Under the pieces are notes generated by a model. It worked only from the letters and a program-made list of their open reading frames with translations, had not been told where the DNA came from and made no database searches. From Vandiemenella viatica (Eukaryota > Arthropoda > Insecta > Orthoptera > Morabidae): a stretch of DNA of 64,000 nt. Both the position numbers and the translations under genes were made by a program. How positions within the stretch are numbered: the stretch's first letter is position 1; each line of letters begins with the position of its first letter. Positions 1-11,088 of this stretch are shown in pieces. The DNA is taken from positions 115,062,095 to 115,126,094 of the forward strand of contig CM061920.1 in NCBI GenBank assembly GCA_031002005.1. The letters run 5' to 3'.

Positions 1-559
1 AACGTGGCCAGCCTTGCCAGCGGCTATCTCTCCCTTTTTGTACAGTGTGGCAACACAGGAAATGCGTGACGTCACAGGAAACTTTAACTCGTCTCTTGAC
101 TCCGCCCATGGTGGCATCCTATTGGTAGATATTCAATCAAGGGCTTTCTATATTTCAGATGATTCATTTTGTAATGTCAAGTTGCAGAATATACAATTAA
201 AGATAGGTGGCAGATACGTGGCTTAGCTCTGCCCATTGAAGTGCATTATTGCCCGGATATTTCAGCCACTTACAGCAGATTCCATTTCTTACGTTATGCT
301 ATTAAAACCAATATTAATGTTCGGAAAGTAACAAAGGATTGGTTGAAAGGGTAGCAAAGAGTAGACAAGATGATAAATTTTATTTAGATTTATTGCGTTT
401 ATGCTAAAGAAACGTTTATTCTGATTATTTTGGATAATTTCTTTTCTTATTTAAATCGTGTATAAACTAAGAAAATGATAGGCAAGTCACGAATAGTTTA
501 AATCTTAATTTTTAGTTGATATGGAAGCGGTCCTAACGAAATTAACATAAAAACATGTA
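1..559. other. Unassigned DNA, no supported gene
   Basis: AT-rich sequence with one short open frame (14-226, plus) that shows no domain, no codon-pattern support and no splice context I trust. No terminal repeats or element motifs were recognised. It may be an old repeat or intronic or intergenic DNA. Confidence 0.4.
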
Positions 560-564
560 TCTCG

Positions 565-690
565 AAGTTCCATATAGGTTGTTTACGGACTGGATAGCCA
601 AAGCCATAGAGCAAGCTGTGTGGTCTATTGGCTACCATTGTAGGCTAGTAATGGTGCGGTCGCTGGTTCGAAACTATATTGGGGTAATTT
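565..690 (+). repeat. Possible tRNA-derived SINE head
   Basis: A box-B-like GGTTCGAAACT at 665-675 lies downstream of a weak box-A-like segment around 597-610, and a T-run follows at 690-708. The spacing resembles a tRNA promoter, but the first box is poor and no target-site duplication was found. The 3' part overlaps the left arm of a fold-back repeat. An accidental match is quite possible. Confidence 0.25.
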
Positions 691-1942
691 TTTTTTTTTT
701 TTTTTTTTGTTTCCAAACTGTTCCAAATTACCCATTGTTAATGTATAAATTTTTGAATTTCTGTAGTAAAAAACAGATAATCAAAACATCAGACTAAAAA
801 ACTATTTCTACTACATTTTGCTGAATAAAATGTTCATTATAAAAACCATAGCATTTAATCAAAAGCACTGAGCTATAAACAGAATCATCTCTTAAATTCA
901 CTCCTCATGACTAACCTGCTGTTCAGCAACCTAGAACGTTAACCACAGGAACATGGAGCTCAGGCTGCCGTCTTACTTGTCAGAGTGTATACAATGCATC
1001 TAAGGAAGACCGTTTCATTCAATCTGTCTTGCAGACACACTTTTCCGAAATAATCTCTTTGTGATTGTTTCTGTAATTTAGTAATACAAAAAATTCTACC
1101 TCCTCAAACATTGTAATTCCCGTGTTTGTCCATTACTCAAAAATTCTAATCGATTATAAATAAGTGCTTTTGCTGTTAGTAAGGCCTTCCACAATACTGC
1201 CAGATAGGACCAAATTATTTTAAAACTAAAACAGGACGAAATTAAAAATGCATAATTCAATTACAGTTTCTTACTATGCTTGAAGATCTCTCGGGCATGC
1301 GGCTGGGTCAATTGACCATAAATGAATGAAAAAAAATTATTATTTTTTGTTCATCTATGAACAATTGACCCAGCCGCACGGCCTAGAGATCTTCAAGCAT
1401 CAAATTCGCCGGGAAAACTAATGATTACACTGCTCAAAATGCATTCCTCATCTAATATTATCTTTTTATAGCCAAGGGGAAAGATTATTCGCATTAGAGA
1501 TTAGAATTTGTTCTTAAACTTAATGCCGGAAATTGGCTTTTTATGGCACGTAATTGTTCCAGGTTATTCTCGTTATTTCAACAGGAATGTGAAAGAATTA
1601 AAAAAAAAAAATCAGCTGCCTTCTGCAAATGGTAAGATCTGCTTGGAGGTTCTTTGAAAAGAGTCACTGGTAGCCAATAATTCCAGAGATGAAATGGTTA
1701 GTCATGAGGAGCGAATTTAAGACATGATTCTGTTTATAGTTCAGTGCTTTCGATTAAATGCTACGGTTTTTATAATGAACATTTTATTAAACAAAATGTA
1801 ATAGAAATAGTTTATTAGTCTGATGTATTGATTGTTATATTTTTTACTACAGAAATTACATATTTTATACATAAACAATGGGTATGTTGGAACAGTTTGG
1901 GAACGGGGGATGGGGGGGGGGGGAAATTATACCGCAATATAG
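674..1942. repeat. Fold-back repeat with ~245-bp inverted arms
   Basis: The left arm 674-916 is matched by the reverse complement of the right arm 1696-1942. Both carry the block ATGAACATTTTATT or its complement, and both end in a CTATATTGNGGTATAATTT-like outer segment next to a homopolymer (T-run on the left, G-run on the right). The roughly 780-bp centre shows no similar pairing except for a separate hairpin MITE. This is a fold-back transposon, or two copies of one repeat in inverted orientation. No coding capacity was seen. Confidence 0.7.
1276..1400. mobile_element. 125-bp palindromic MITE
   Basis: The termini ATGCTTGAAGATCTCT and AGAGATCTTCAAGCAT are perfect inverted repeats. Pairing continues through GCGGCTGGGTCAATTG into the AT-rich centre, so almost the whole unit can form one hairpin. 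It is non-coding and sits in the centre of the larger fold-back repeat. The superfamily is not assignable from the termini. Confidence 0.7.
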
Positions 1943-2096
1943 AACAAAGTGGTTGGAAGAACGCAAACAAACTTTCTAGGAAAGAATGAAAGCCTACTGG
2001 AACAACAAGAAGAACTCAAAGAAAACTTGATTGGGTCTTTTGCTTAACATCTTCCATTTATTCGGAGAATGCGCCAATAATAATAATAATAATATA
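1943..2096 (+). mobile_element. 3' tail of an RTE-like LINE ending in (TAA)n
   Basis: This stretch matches the 3' end of the LINE finishing at 8925: both contain GAATGAAAGCCTA, AACAANAAGAAGAACTC and TCTTCCATTTATT before a (CCAATAATAATAA) tail. Only the 3' untranslated region survives. A second, 5'-truncated RTE-like copy starts immediately after the TAA tract. Confidence 0.7.
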
Positions 2097-2602
2097 GATT
2101 CTGATCACTATTTATCCAGAATAAAAATTAAAACACCCAAAAGAAAATTTAACAGTAAACCACCAGTGATTCCAAAATTCGATCTATGCAAAATGAAAGA
2201 TTCCAAAATGAAAGAAAAATGGAAAGAAGAACCAGCGGAAGACTGGCAGAAATTTCGGACTAAAATAATTAAAAACGCGAAAGAACTGATACCTCTTCAC
2301 AAAAAACCAAAACACCCTTGGTGGAACAAAAATGTGAGACTGCACTAGAAGAAAGAAAAAAGCATTTCAAAATTACAATTGCAACAAATCTGAAGAAACA
2401 CACAAGAAATTTCTCGAAGTTTGCAAACAAACATCCAAGATTTTAAGCCAAAACAAACGAAAATATGTCAATGACCAACTACAGACAATCGAAGACAACT
2501 TCAAAAATTACAATACACATGATTTCTACAACACCTTCGCGAACTAAATACACAGTACAGTCACATTTATGTAAGCACCTCTCAAAAACCAGAATAACCA
2601 CT

Positions 2603-3104
2603 TTAGGCAGAGCAGACCACTGTGAGGCATGCAGGAAGAAAGACAATTAGGTTTCTGAAGGTGTTCACTAGGATGTTGAGCCATGCCGACTCCAATGCAG
2701 CGGCCAGCTGCACTAGATTAAGCGGTTGAGGATCCATGGTGCGAACAACGCGATCGAGGTGGTTCCACAGATTCTCGATTGGGTTTAAATCTGATGAGTT
2801 TGCTGGCCAGGGGAGTAAGGTAAACTCATCCTGGTGCTCTTCGAACCACGCAGATACATTGTGAGCTGTATGACATCTCGCATTGTCCTGCTGGTAGATG
2901 CCATCATTCTGAGGAAAAATTATTCGCATGTAGGGGTGGACATGGTCCGCAAGGACAAATACATACTTGTGCTGATCCATCGTGCCTTCCACAGAAGATG
3001 AGTTCACTCAATGAATGCCAGGGAAACATTCCCCAAACCACAATGCTCCCTCCTCCACCCTGGATTCTTCCGGCAATGGTTGCAAGGTGTTAGCTTTCAG
3101 AAGT
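2603..3104 (-). pseudogene. Tc1-like transposase, C-terminal half
   Basis: Reading from 3104 down, a GGGGSIVVWGMFPWHS-type motif is followed after a frameshift by a frame open to 2603. That frame has QQDNARCHTA, the second catalytic Asp context, and NSSDLNPIENLW, the third catalytic Glu context of the DD34E transposase core. These residues hold the metal ions for strand cleavage in Tc1 enzymes. The gene is broken by the frameshift near 3005 and by a LINE at 3113-6052; the N-terminal half is at about 6061-6420. Confidence 0.8.
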
Positions 3105-3112
3105 TTCACGCC

Positions 3113-6052
3113 GTATTTTTTATTATTATTACTCCGGGATACACTAAATGTGTGTGGCGGAGGGTGCATTGCACCTATCGAAAAGGGTGATAGTTTGGAA
3201 GGGATATACGGGATATGGCAGGAGGCGCTCATGGGCTATTGTCAGGAACCACTCCAGCATTCCCCTGGAATGATCCGGGAAAACCATGGAAAACCCTGAT
3301 CAGGATGGCAGGAATGCTTTATCGAAAGATACGCCTGTCGGATTTTAAGTTTACTCGCCCGGTAAATCCTTTCTATTCCATTCAATAATCGCTGGTGGGA
3401 AAAATTAGTACAGAAATTAATCGGTTTTGGCCCTGATTTCTCTTATCCTATTTTTGTGGTCATTCCGAGATATGAATGTTGCTGGTAGTAATATTTGCTG
3501 GCTGTCATTCCGAAACACGTCAGTCGAGAATTTTTCAATTAGCTTCCGTCGAGAGCAACGCCTTCAGTGTTCCAGGTCTTCCCAACCTAACTCCTTCAAA
3601 ATCGCACTTACGTTTACCCTCCAACTATATATATCTGACACGAAGCGGGCGGCTCTTCTTTGGACCTTCTCTAATGCCTCCATTAACCCCTTTTGATGGG
3701 GGACCCCATACAGAACAACAATATTCTAAGTGAGGACATACTAGTGACTTGTATACAATCTATTTGACTTCCGGTGTGCATTGATTTAAATTACGACCTA
3801 GGAATCGCAGCATACGATTTGCTTTCCCCACTACATTCTCGATATGATCATTCCATGACAAATTATTACGAATTGTTAGCCCTAGGTATTTAACAGAATC
3901 TACTGTTCTAAGGACAGTACCATTAATTGTATATTCATAGTTAAATGGTGTCACCTTTTTACTTACACGCATGACTTGGCACTTTTTAGCATTTAACTCC
4001 AACTGCCAATATTTACACCACGCAATTATTTTCATAATATCGTCTTGTAACAAAGCGCAGTCGTCCTGGGTTTTGATTTCATGATAGATAATGGCATCAT
4101 TATGTCGCATAAATCATTAATGTATATGAGAAACAACAGAGGCCCTATCACGCCACCCTGGGGGACCCCGGACCTAACTTCGCTACGAAATGAACGCTCA
4201 CCGTCGAGAACTACACACTGTGTTCTGCGCTTCAGAAAGTCTGCAACCCAGTTGCATATTTGTCTAGATATGTCGAAACCACGAAGTTTCCTAAGTAACC
4301 TAGTGTGAGGCACATTGTCAAAAGCTTTTTTAAAATCTAATAGAACTAAATCAACCTTGGATTGCTCATCTATAAATCGGCACAAGTCATGAATTAGAAG
4401 TGCAAGTTTTGTTTCGCAGCATTGGCCTTTTATGAATCCATGTTGATTTGGGTTTAAAAGCTCACCTTCAACCAAGGACCACATGACATTTGAATAAATG
4501 ATATGTTCTAAAATCCTGCAAAATATTTAAGTTAACGAGATCGGCCTATAATTCTGAGGATCATTAACATTCCCATTTTTAAACACTGGACTTACGATAG
4601 AGGTCATCCATTCGTTTGGTATTTTTCCTTGATCCAAGGAGACGGTATATAATTTCATCAAATACGGTGCAATTTTCCTTGCTTACCTTGAGTAGAATCT
4701 TGTTGGAACGATTGTTAAATATTGGAATCTCCTCCGAGTTTTCTATCGTGACAGCTTTTTTAAATATATCATTCAAAATTTCTGCTTTCTCTACGCTTTT
4801 TTCTGATAATTCACCATTTTCCTTAATCAGAGATGGCATAACCTTACGAGAGCCTCTTATTACTTTGATATACGATCAGAACTTTTTTGGATTAGTAATC
4901 AGATCTTCGGATAAATTCCTGGCTTGGAATTCTTCAAACGCATCGCGCATTGCCTTACGCATTTCCGCTCACAACTGGACTAATTTAGCGTGATTAGTTA
5001 AGGCCCCCGATTTCTTCATTGTGGCATGTAAGCGCCTTTGCCTCCTGAGCATATGTTTCTCTTCCCTATTGAACCAAGGAAAGTTCTTACTGACCTTAAT
5101 AATCTTAGGAACAAACTGATTTAAAACGGTCCATATTAGTTCTTTTAAATTAAACCAAAGTTCCTCAACATTTGTATTTAACGTGTACATTTCAAAAATT
5201 TTCGCAAAGTGATCAACCATACCCGCATTGTTTGTCTTATAGAAGCAATATACGAGTTTCTCTTTGTCACGCTTCAAATTCAGATTAGATTTTAACGTTA
5301 CCACAACCGCCTTGTGATCACTTATACCATCTTCTATACAAACTGTATCTACAATATCAGGATTGCTAATAAGAAAAAGATAAAGAATGGACGAGGAATC
5401 TTTGTCACACCGCGTTGGCTCTTCGACCATCTGTTCAAGAGATCTTTCTGCATATGATTCTAGGAACATTTCGGTTATCAACCTATCTCTTCCGCCCAAC
5501 CTGTCCCACTTAACTGACGGTAGGTTAAAGTCACCACCCACGATCCATATATGTACTTGAAAATTTTAGTAAATATTACTAAGCGACTCTCTGAAGTATT
5601 CCGCGTTAGCCAAATCAGAATTCGAAGGTCGATAAAATGACCTGATTACAAACTTTAAATTTTTGCCAAATTTTACCTTGACCCATGTTAAATCGCAAAA
5701 ATTTTCCGTTTCAGTTACGACAGCGCAATTAACAGTTCTGTTTACGGCCACAAACACACCCCCACCCATTGAGACAGTTCTGTCCTTCCGAAAAACATTG
5801 AAATGAGGGCCAAATTCTTCGCTAGATTCAACCTCTGCCATCAACCAGCTCTCGGTTCCTAGTATTATATCAACATCGTTAGTTGCAACTGAGGTGTGAA
5901 AATCCGCTACTTTCCCTCTAATACTCCAACAATTTAGGATCATTATCCTTAGCTGCATCATATTGTTATTTGTGGAGTCTAAAATTGCATTTTTCATATT
6001 CGCACTCTGACAGGAAAAGGGTGAAGTAATTGGAGCTGTAATATTAAAATTA
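3113..6052 (-). pseudogene. 5'-truncated CR1-like LINE (copy A), ORF2
   Basis: Minus-strand copy with an apurinic-type endonuclease (LNCWSIRGK near 5930, GTESWL near 5850, GGDFNLPSVKWD near 5530, DGISDHKA near 5320) followed by RT (HGFIKGQCCETK near 4430, LLDFKKAFDNVPH near 4330, SGVPQGGVIGPLLFL near 4160). It is the same subfamily as the copy at 14275-19565. The catalytic FADD segment near 4115 is missing through a short deletion, and other frameshifts are present. An imperfect 8-bp duplication TTCACGCC/TTCACACC (3105-3112, 6053-6060) flanks it. The 3' end has a short TAA run. Confidence 0.85.
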
Positions 6053-6060
6053 TTCACACC

Positions 6061-6420
6061 AACGTCCATCTGTCCGATGGAGCATAAAACATGATTCATT
6101 GGAAAAAGCCACCTGTCGGCACTCTGTGGACATCTAGTTGCGGTACAGGCGTGCAAATTCCAGCCTTCGTTGCCGATGAACAGCAGTCAGCATAGGTGCA
6201 TTAACCAGCATAGGTGAATTAACCAGGCATCTGCTGCGGAGGCCCATGCGCAGCAACGTTTGCTGAACCGTTGTTGAGGATACACTCTTGGTAGCCCCTT
6301 GGTTCATCTGGGCGGTGAGTTGCTAAACAGTTGCACGTCTATTTGCCCGAACGCATCTCCGTAGCCTTCGTTCGCCTCTGTCATCTATAGCCCATGGTGC
6401 ACCACATGTTGCACACCGCT
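6061..6420 (-). pseudogene. Tc1-like transposase, N-terminal half
   Basis: The minus strand encodes, across frameshifts, the helix-turn-helix region typical of Tc1 transposases: a tract of the style VRANRRATVXQLTAQMN, then TTVQQTLLRMGLRS, then a WLF.NESCFMLHRTDGRW-like segment with the first catalytic Asp replaced by Asn. The piece is separated from the C-terminal half by the CR1 copy at 3113-6052. It is non-functional. Confidence 0.7.
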
Positions 6421-6607
6421 GATTTTGAATAGTGCCATTTTGCCATACTTTCACCATGGCAGCACGTCAACAGTTTACAAAATTAGCCATTTCCGAAATG
6501 ATTCCACCCTTGGCCCGAAAGCCAATAATCATGCCCTTTTGGAAGTCGGATAAATCGCTTCATTTCTGCATTAGGCCAACGTTTAAATGCTTTCCGATGC
6601 CCTAGGA

Positions 6608-6936
6608 CAGTGGTTCCCAATTAGTGGTACGCGTACCCCCAGGGGTACGTGAGGTTACTCTCGGGGGTACGCGAGGTTCTCTCTTGACTAAGGTATTCAA
6701 TAAGATAATTGAAAAAAAAAAAAAAAAAACAATTACGCAAACATTACTACCGCCAAAATATATTTTAAGACAGTCAAACGGTGTGTGGGTGTGTGTAAAT
6801 TAGATGTCTGTAATGCTGTGGTTGTGCGAAGCACTAGACTGGAATGAACTCCGAGGCAAAAGTAGCTATAAGGGGGTACGCGAGGTTCAGCTCTTTCTTG
6901 AAGTGGTACTCGGGAAAAACTATTTGGGAACCACTG
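6608..6936. mobile_element. 329-bp hAT-type MITE
   Basis: The ends are CAGTGGTTCCCAA and TTGGGAACCACTG, perfect inverted repeats of hAT style. An exact 8-bp duplication CCCTAGGA occurs at 6600-6607 and 6937-6944, the hAT target-site length. The interior is non-coding, with an A-tract and repeats of GGGGGTACGCGAGGTT. It lies in the right part of the Tc1-like transposon. Confidence 0.9.
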
Positions 6937-8867
6937 CCCTAGGACATCCTTTATATACACTCCACTGTAATGAGCTGCCACCTGCCTTCTGTGATTGGTT
7001 ATTTCATGTTGATGTCGAAAGTAGGTGGTGGTTACATTAATGTGACTGGACTGTGTAAAAGGGTACTCACCACAGAACCTATGTTTTAGAAAACGAAATG
7101 GTAAACATGCCCTGACAAATAGAGATAACAACCAAGAGCTGGCCACTTATTTTTCACAGCTCTTAAATTGTCCGCAACCCAAAAAGAGGTTTCCGAAAAT
7201 ACAATCTGAAATAACAACAGTGAACTCATTACCACCAACACAAGAAGAAATTTATGGATATATAAAGAAACCTAAAAATAACAAAACATCAGGAGAAGAT
7301 GTTATTGTAACTGAACTTTTAAAAATTTAGGTCCAAATTCACTCAAAGAAATTACACAAATAATCCAAAACATTTGGCAAACTGAAAAAATCCCAGATGA
7401 TTGGAAGATTGCTCTCATCCACCCTCTACATAAAAAAGGTAACAAATCAGATCTAAACAACTATAGAGGGATCTCCCTCCTACCAGTCAAATAACAAATT
7501 CTTTCAGCTTGTATTTTGAAGAGAGCACAAGAGCAGTTAGAACCTAAATAAGCAGAATATCAAGCAGGATTCAGACAAAACAGGTTGTGCCCTGAACAAA
7601 TTTTCAACCCTAAAACTATAATCAAAATGCGAGCCCTAAGGCAAAAACCCATAGTATGCACATTTTTGGATTTCAAAAAGGCATACAATTCAATAGACAG
7701 GCCTTCACTATTCCAAATTTTAGAAGAAAGGGGATTAGATCCAAAAACACAAGAACTCATAAAACAAACACTAACTGGCACTAAATCTAAAGTAAAATTC
7801 ATGGGAGAAATTTCAGAACCCTTTGACATTCAAACAGGTGTGAGACAAGGCGATGGGCTCTTTCTCCTCTTCTGTACGATGTCATTCTAGACTAAGTTAT
7901 GGGAGAATGGGAGAGAAAACTAAAAAATTGTAAGTGTTGAAAACCAATTCCACTTGGCTTTCCCAAAAACAACCTCTATATACCATACCTTGCTTTTGTG
8001 GATGATTTGGCGATACTAGCAGAAGATGAAGAGACTGACATCAAACAGCTTGAGATACTCAAAGAATGTGCAGAAAAAGTAGTATTGCAAATCTCATTCA
8101 TGTAAACTGATTTCATATGTTCAAAGACAGAAATAGCAAGTTTGAGAACAAAATACGGTAAAATTAACAGGGTTCGATAATTTAAATAACTTGGAGAATT
8201 CATCAAACTGACAGGCGTCGAGAAAATCTCACAGCAAAATCGCCTCTAAAGAGTAAAAAAAGCATTAGGGTTAGTCCAAAATCTCTACAACAAAAATCAA
8301 TGTCAAGACAGACGAAAATTCGACATTAAAATACCGTCATAAAACCAACAGTCCTCTATGCAAGTGAAACATTAACACTTCACAGAAAACATGACCTTGA
8401 AGAAATTAAAAAAGTAACGAGAAAAATAATTAGAAAAATTCTAGGAGCAAGACTCACTAAAGATGGTTACAGACTACAATCAATCAAAACAACAGAAAAG
8501 TTTTCAAACATCAAAATTGACATCAAGAAAAGGCGAATGAAATTCTTTAGTCATCTTAAGAGATTACCAGAAAGTCATAAAAGATAATAGATTATGTAAG
8601 TTCACTTAAAATCCAACACCTCGGCTGAATGAAATTCGGAAGTATCTTAAAAGTGCAAGCATAGGAGCAAAAGACATCGTAGAAAAAGACACCTTCAGAC
8701 ACAAAGTAGACAATTGGAAAGTTAAGTTATAACTTAGCAACCAAAACAAAAACAATACAGACCAAAGTGGTCGGAAGAATGAAAGCCTATTGGAACAATA
8801 AGAAGAACTCTAAGAACACTTGATTCGGTCATTTGCTTACCGTCTTCCATTTATTGGGAGAATTCGC

Positions 8868-8868
8868 C

Positions 8869-8912
<44 letters not shown>

Positions 8913-8925
8913 TAATAAAGCATCG
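8868..8925 (+). repeat. (TAA)n tail of the RTE-like LINE
   Basis: About 18 TAA triplets with one TAACAA interruption follow the LINE 3' UTR. This is the element's 3' tail, not an independent locus. A shorter equivalent ends the upstream copy at 2096. Confidence 0.85.
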
Positions 8926-9945
8926 CAGTGTATAAATTCAAAAGGGCCTCAAAAGAATCTTTTACAGCTTACAGGAGGGGTAATTAATATGCCTTCAAGG
9001 TAATAAAAGACACCATTGAAGAGATGTGGCACCAATTTATACCTTTAGTCAGGGAACCAGACAATCAAATTAGTTAAAATATTTTGCAAAAAGAAAAGAA
9101 GGATACATGCATGCTCTAGAAATGCCATAGAGAATTAGAAAACTTAAGAGGATTTCTTCAAAATGCAATGCATGAATGAGGGCTTTAATTACTATTGCAA
9201 TTTGCTATCTAAAAGCCTCACAGGAAAAAACAAACAAATTTTGGTCATCTGTAAGAAGAATCAGTGTCAGAAACAACAGTATTTCAGCAGTACTATAAGA
9301 CAGATGTCAGGTTAATGAAAGCCATAACAAGGTGAAAGTACTAAATCCTGAATTTGGAAATTATTTCACTGACGAAAATATGGATAACATACTAATTTTT
9401 TCAAGAGATGTGGCATTAGAGATGGATTTATTATGAACAGATACAGCAGGTACTGTTCAGCAATTAGAGCACCTGAAGAATGGGGAGAAAGGGGGAGCAT
9501 GAATCCCAATGGTATCCCAGTAAGAGTAATTGCAGAGAGCACAATGGAAATCAAAGCATTTATACTTGATATATTTACCATAAATCTTTAGAGGAGAAGA
9601 TTGCTAATGTAGTTCCAACTTCTTAGAAAGAAGATTGAAAAGGTCCTAGAAACCAGTGACTCATAATTCTAACATCTATTTGCAGTTAAGTTATGGAGTA
9701 TGATATATGTTTGAACGTTAAGAAGTGTCTGGATGGGGGGGAACATGCTTACATTCAATCAGCACAGATTGCAGAAGAACAGGTAATGCAAAAATAACCG
9801 GCTCAGTTTTCACATGACATAATGAAAACTACTGATGCAGGATCAGAAGTTGATGCAATATTTTTGAATTTTCAGAAAGTTTTCCGCACTGAACCACACA
9901 TCTGCCTTTTAGCAAATATTCAAGCTTACAGTACATATATCAGCC
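8926..9945 (+). pseudogene. Heavily decayed CR1-like LINE RT fragment
   Basis: In three frames one can read degenerate RT segments: GIPVRVIAEST near 9512 and AGSEVDAIFLNFQKVF near 9838, corresponding to the AGSQVDAVFLDFQKAFD block of the CR1 copy at 57282-62975. Stops and frameshifts are frequent. The fragment is followed directly by a C-terminal piece of another LINE. No intact ORF survives. Confidence 0.6.
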
Positions 9946-10128
9946 TTGAAAGCATTTGAAATATGGTGCTACAGAAGAATGCTGAAAATTAGGTGGACAG
10001 ACAAAGTAAGAAATGAACGAGTTTTGGAAATGATGGGTGAGAAAAGAAGTTTATGGAAGAAGCTTACAGAAAGAAGAGACAGGCTGGTAGGCCATAATTT
10101 GAGACATGCTGGAATGGAGAGAAACTAA
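9946..10128 (+). pseudogene. LINE ORF2 C-terminal fragment, copy 1
   Basis: A 60-codon open stretch contains FEIWCYRRMLKIRWTDKV and a following RVLEMMGEKR segment. This is the conserved tail after the RT domain of many arthropod LINE ORF2 proteins (consensus style EMWCYRRMLKISWTD). It lacks any catalytic domain, sits between unrelated LINE fragments and is duplicated 648 bp downstream. It is not an independent gene. Confidence 0.65.
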
Positions 10129-10593
10129 ATTCACATTCACAATACAGAGGTAGGCGTAAAATGGTTATCATTGGAAGGATTTAAATTTACCAGGTGTCAA
10201 CTGGGTAGGAAATAAGATCAATAACACAAGGGAACAGAGATTTGCAAATAGCTTAATAAGGGAAGGTGGTTTTACACAAGTGGTAGAGCAAATGTGAGGG
10301 GGCCAAACATGTTGGATAACTTTCAAATAAAGCCTGAGGAAAATCTTTAAGGGTGTGAAGTAACTGAAGGAATAAGTGATACTGTACAGTACTGACAGAT
10401 ATTAGGGGATTCAGTAAACCAGTGGCCAAAATAGAATGGGAATAACCGGCTCAGTTTTCACATGACATAATGAAAACTACTGATGCAGGATCAGAAGTTG
10501 ATGCAATATTTTTGAATTTTCAGAAAGTTTTCCGCACTGAACCACACATCTGCCTTTTAGCAAATATTCAAGCTTACAGTACATATATCAGCC

Positions 10594-10776
10594 TTGAAAG
10601 CATTTGAAATATGGTGCTACAGAAGAATGCTGAAAATTAGGTGGACAGACAAAGTAAGAAATGAACGAGTTTTGGAAATGATGGGTGAGAAAAGAAGTTT
10701 ATGGAAGAAGCTTACAGAAAGAAGAGACAGGCTGGTAGGCCATAATTTGAGACATGCTGGAATGGAGAGAAACTAA
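10594..10776 (+). pseudogene. LINE ORF2 C-terminal fragment, copy 2
   Basis: Translated product identical to that of the copy at 9946, carried along by the 648-bp tandem duplication. It adds no coding information of its own. Confidence 0.65.
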
Positions 10777-11088
10777 ATTCACATTCACAATACAGAGGTA
10801 GGCGTAAAATGGTTATTATTGGAAGGATTTAAATTTACCAGGTGTCAACTGGGTAGGAAATAAGATCAATAACACAAGGGAACAGAGATTTGCAAATAGC
10901 TTAATAAGGGAAGGTGGTTTTACACAAGTGGTAGAGCAAATGTGAGGGGGCCAAACATGTTGGATAACTTTCAAATAAAGCCTGAGGAAAATCTTTAAGG
11001 GTGTGAAGTAACTGAAGGAATAAGTGATACTGTACAGTACTGACAGATATTAGGGGATTCAGTAAACCAGTGGCCAAAATAGAATGGG

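Larger units (their letters stand above)
2551..7055 (-). mobile_element. Tc1-like DNA transposon with nested insertions
   Basis: Terminal inverted repeats are CACAGTACAGTCACATTTAT at 2551 and the complement of CACAGTCCAGTCACATTAAT ending at 7055. A TA dinucleotide flanks each side (2549-2550 and 7056-7057), the target duplication expected of Tc1/mariner. The transposase lies on the minus strand in two pieces because a CR1 LINE landed in it. A hAT MITE is also inserted near the right end. Without insertions the element would be about 1.2 kb, normal for this superfamily. Confidence 0.85.
2097..8925 (+). pseudogene. RTE-like LINE ORF2, split by a Tc1-like transposon
   Basis: The coding remains lie in 2097-2550 and 7056-8700. 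The first part encodes the end of the endonuclease domain (SDHYL) and a Lys-rich linker. The second encodes reverse transcriptase with NNYRGISLLPV near 7460, FLDFKKAYNSID near 7665, GVRQGD near 7842, FVDDLAILAED near 7999 and a YASETL-containing C-terminus near 8360. Removing 2551-7055 with one TA rejoins one reading frame at the junction. Many stops and frameshifts (for example TAG at 7328) make it inactive. A 3' UTR and (TAA)n tail finish the copy. RTE assignment rests on motif style; a related LINE clade is possible. Confidence 0.75.
9793..11088 (+). repeat. 648-bp tandem duplication
   Basis: Bases 9793-10440 are repeated at 10441-11088. Reading both copies, I noticed one difference (C at about 10166 versus T at about 10814). 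Each unit carries part of the decayed CR1 RT, a LINE C-terminal fragment and an endonuclease-end fragment. The identity implies a recent event or an assembly duplication, because the surrounding LINE material is far more decayed. Confidence 0.9.

Noticed and set aside
14..226. 70-codon open frame at the window start
   Set aside because: No domain, no splice context and length expected by chance in this composition.
4616..4993. 125-codon plus-strand frame
   Set aside because: Antisense of the CR1 copy A linker and RT region.
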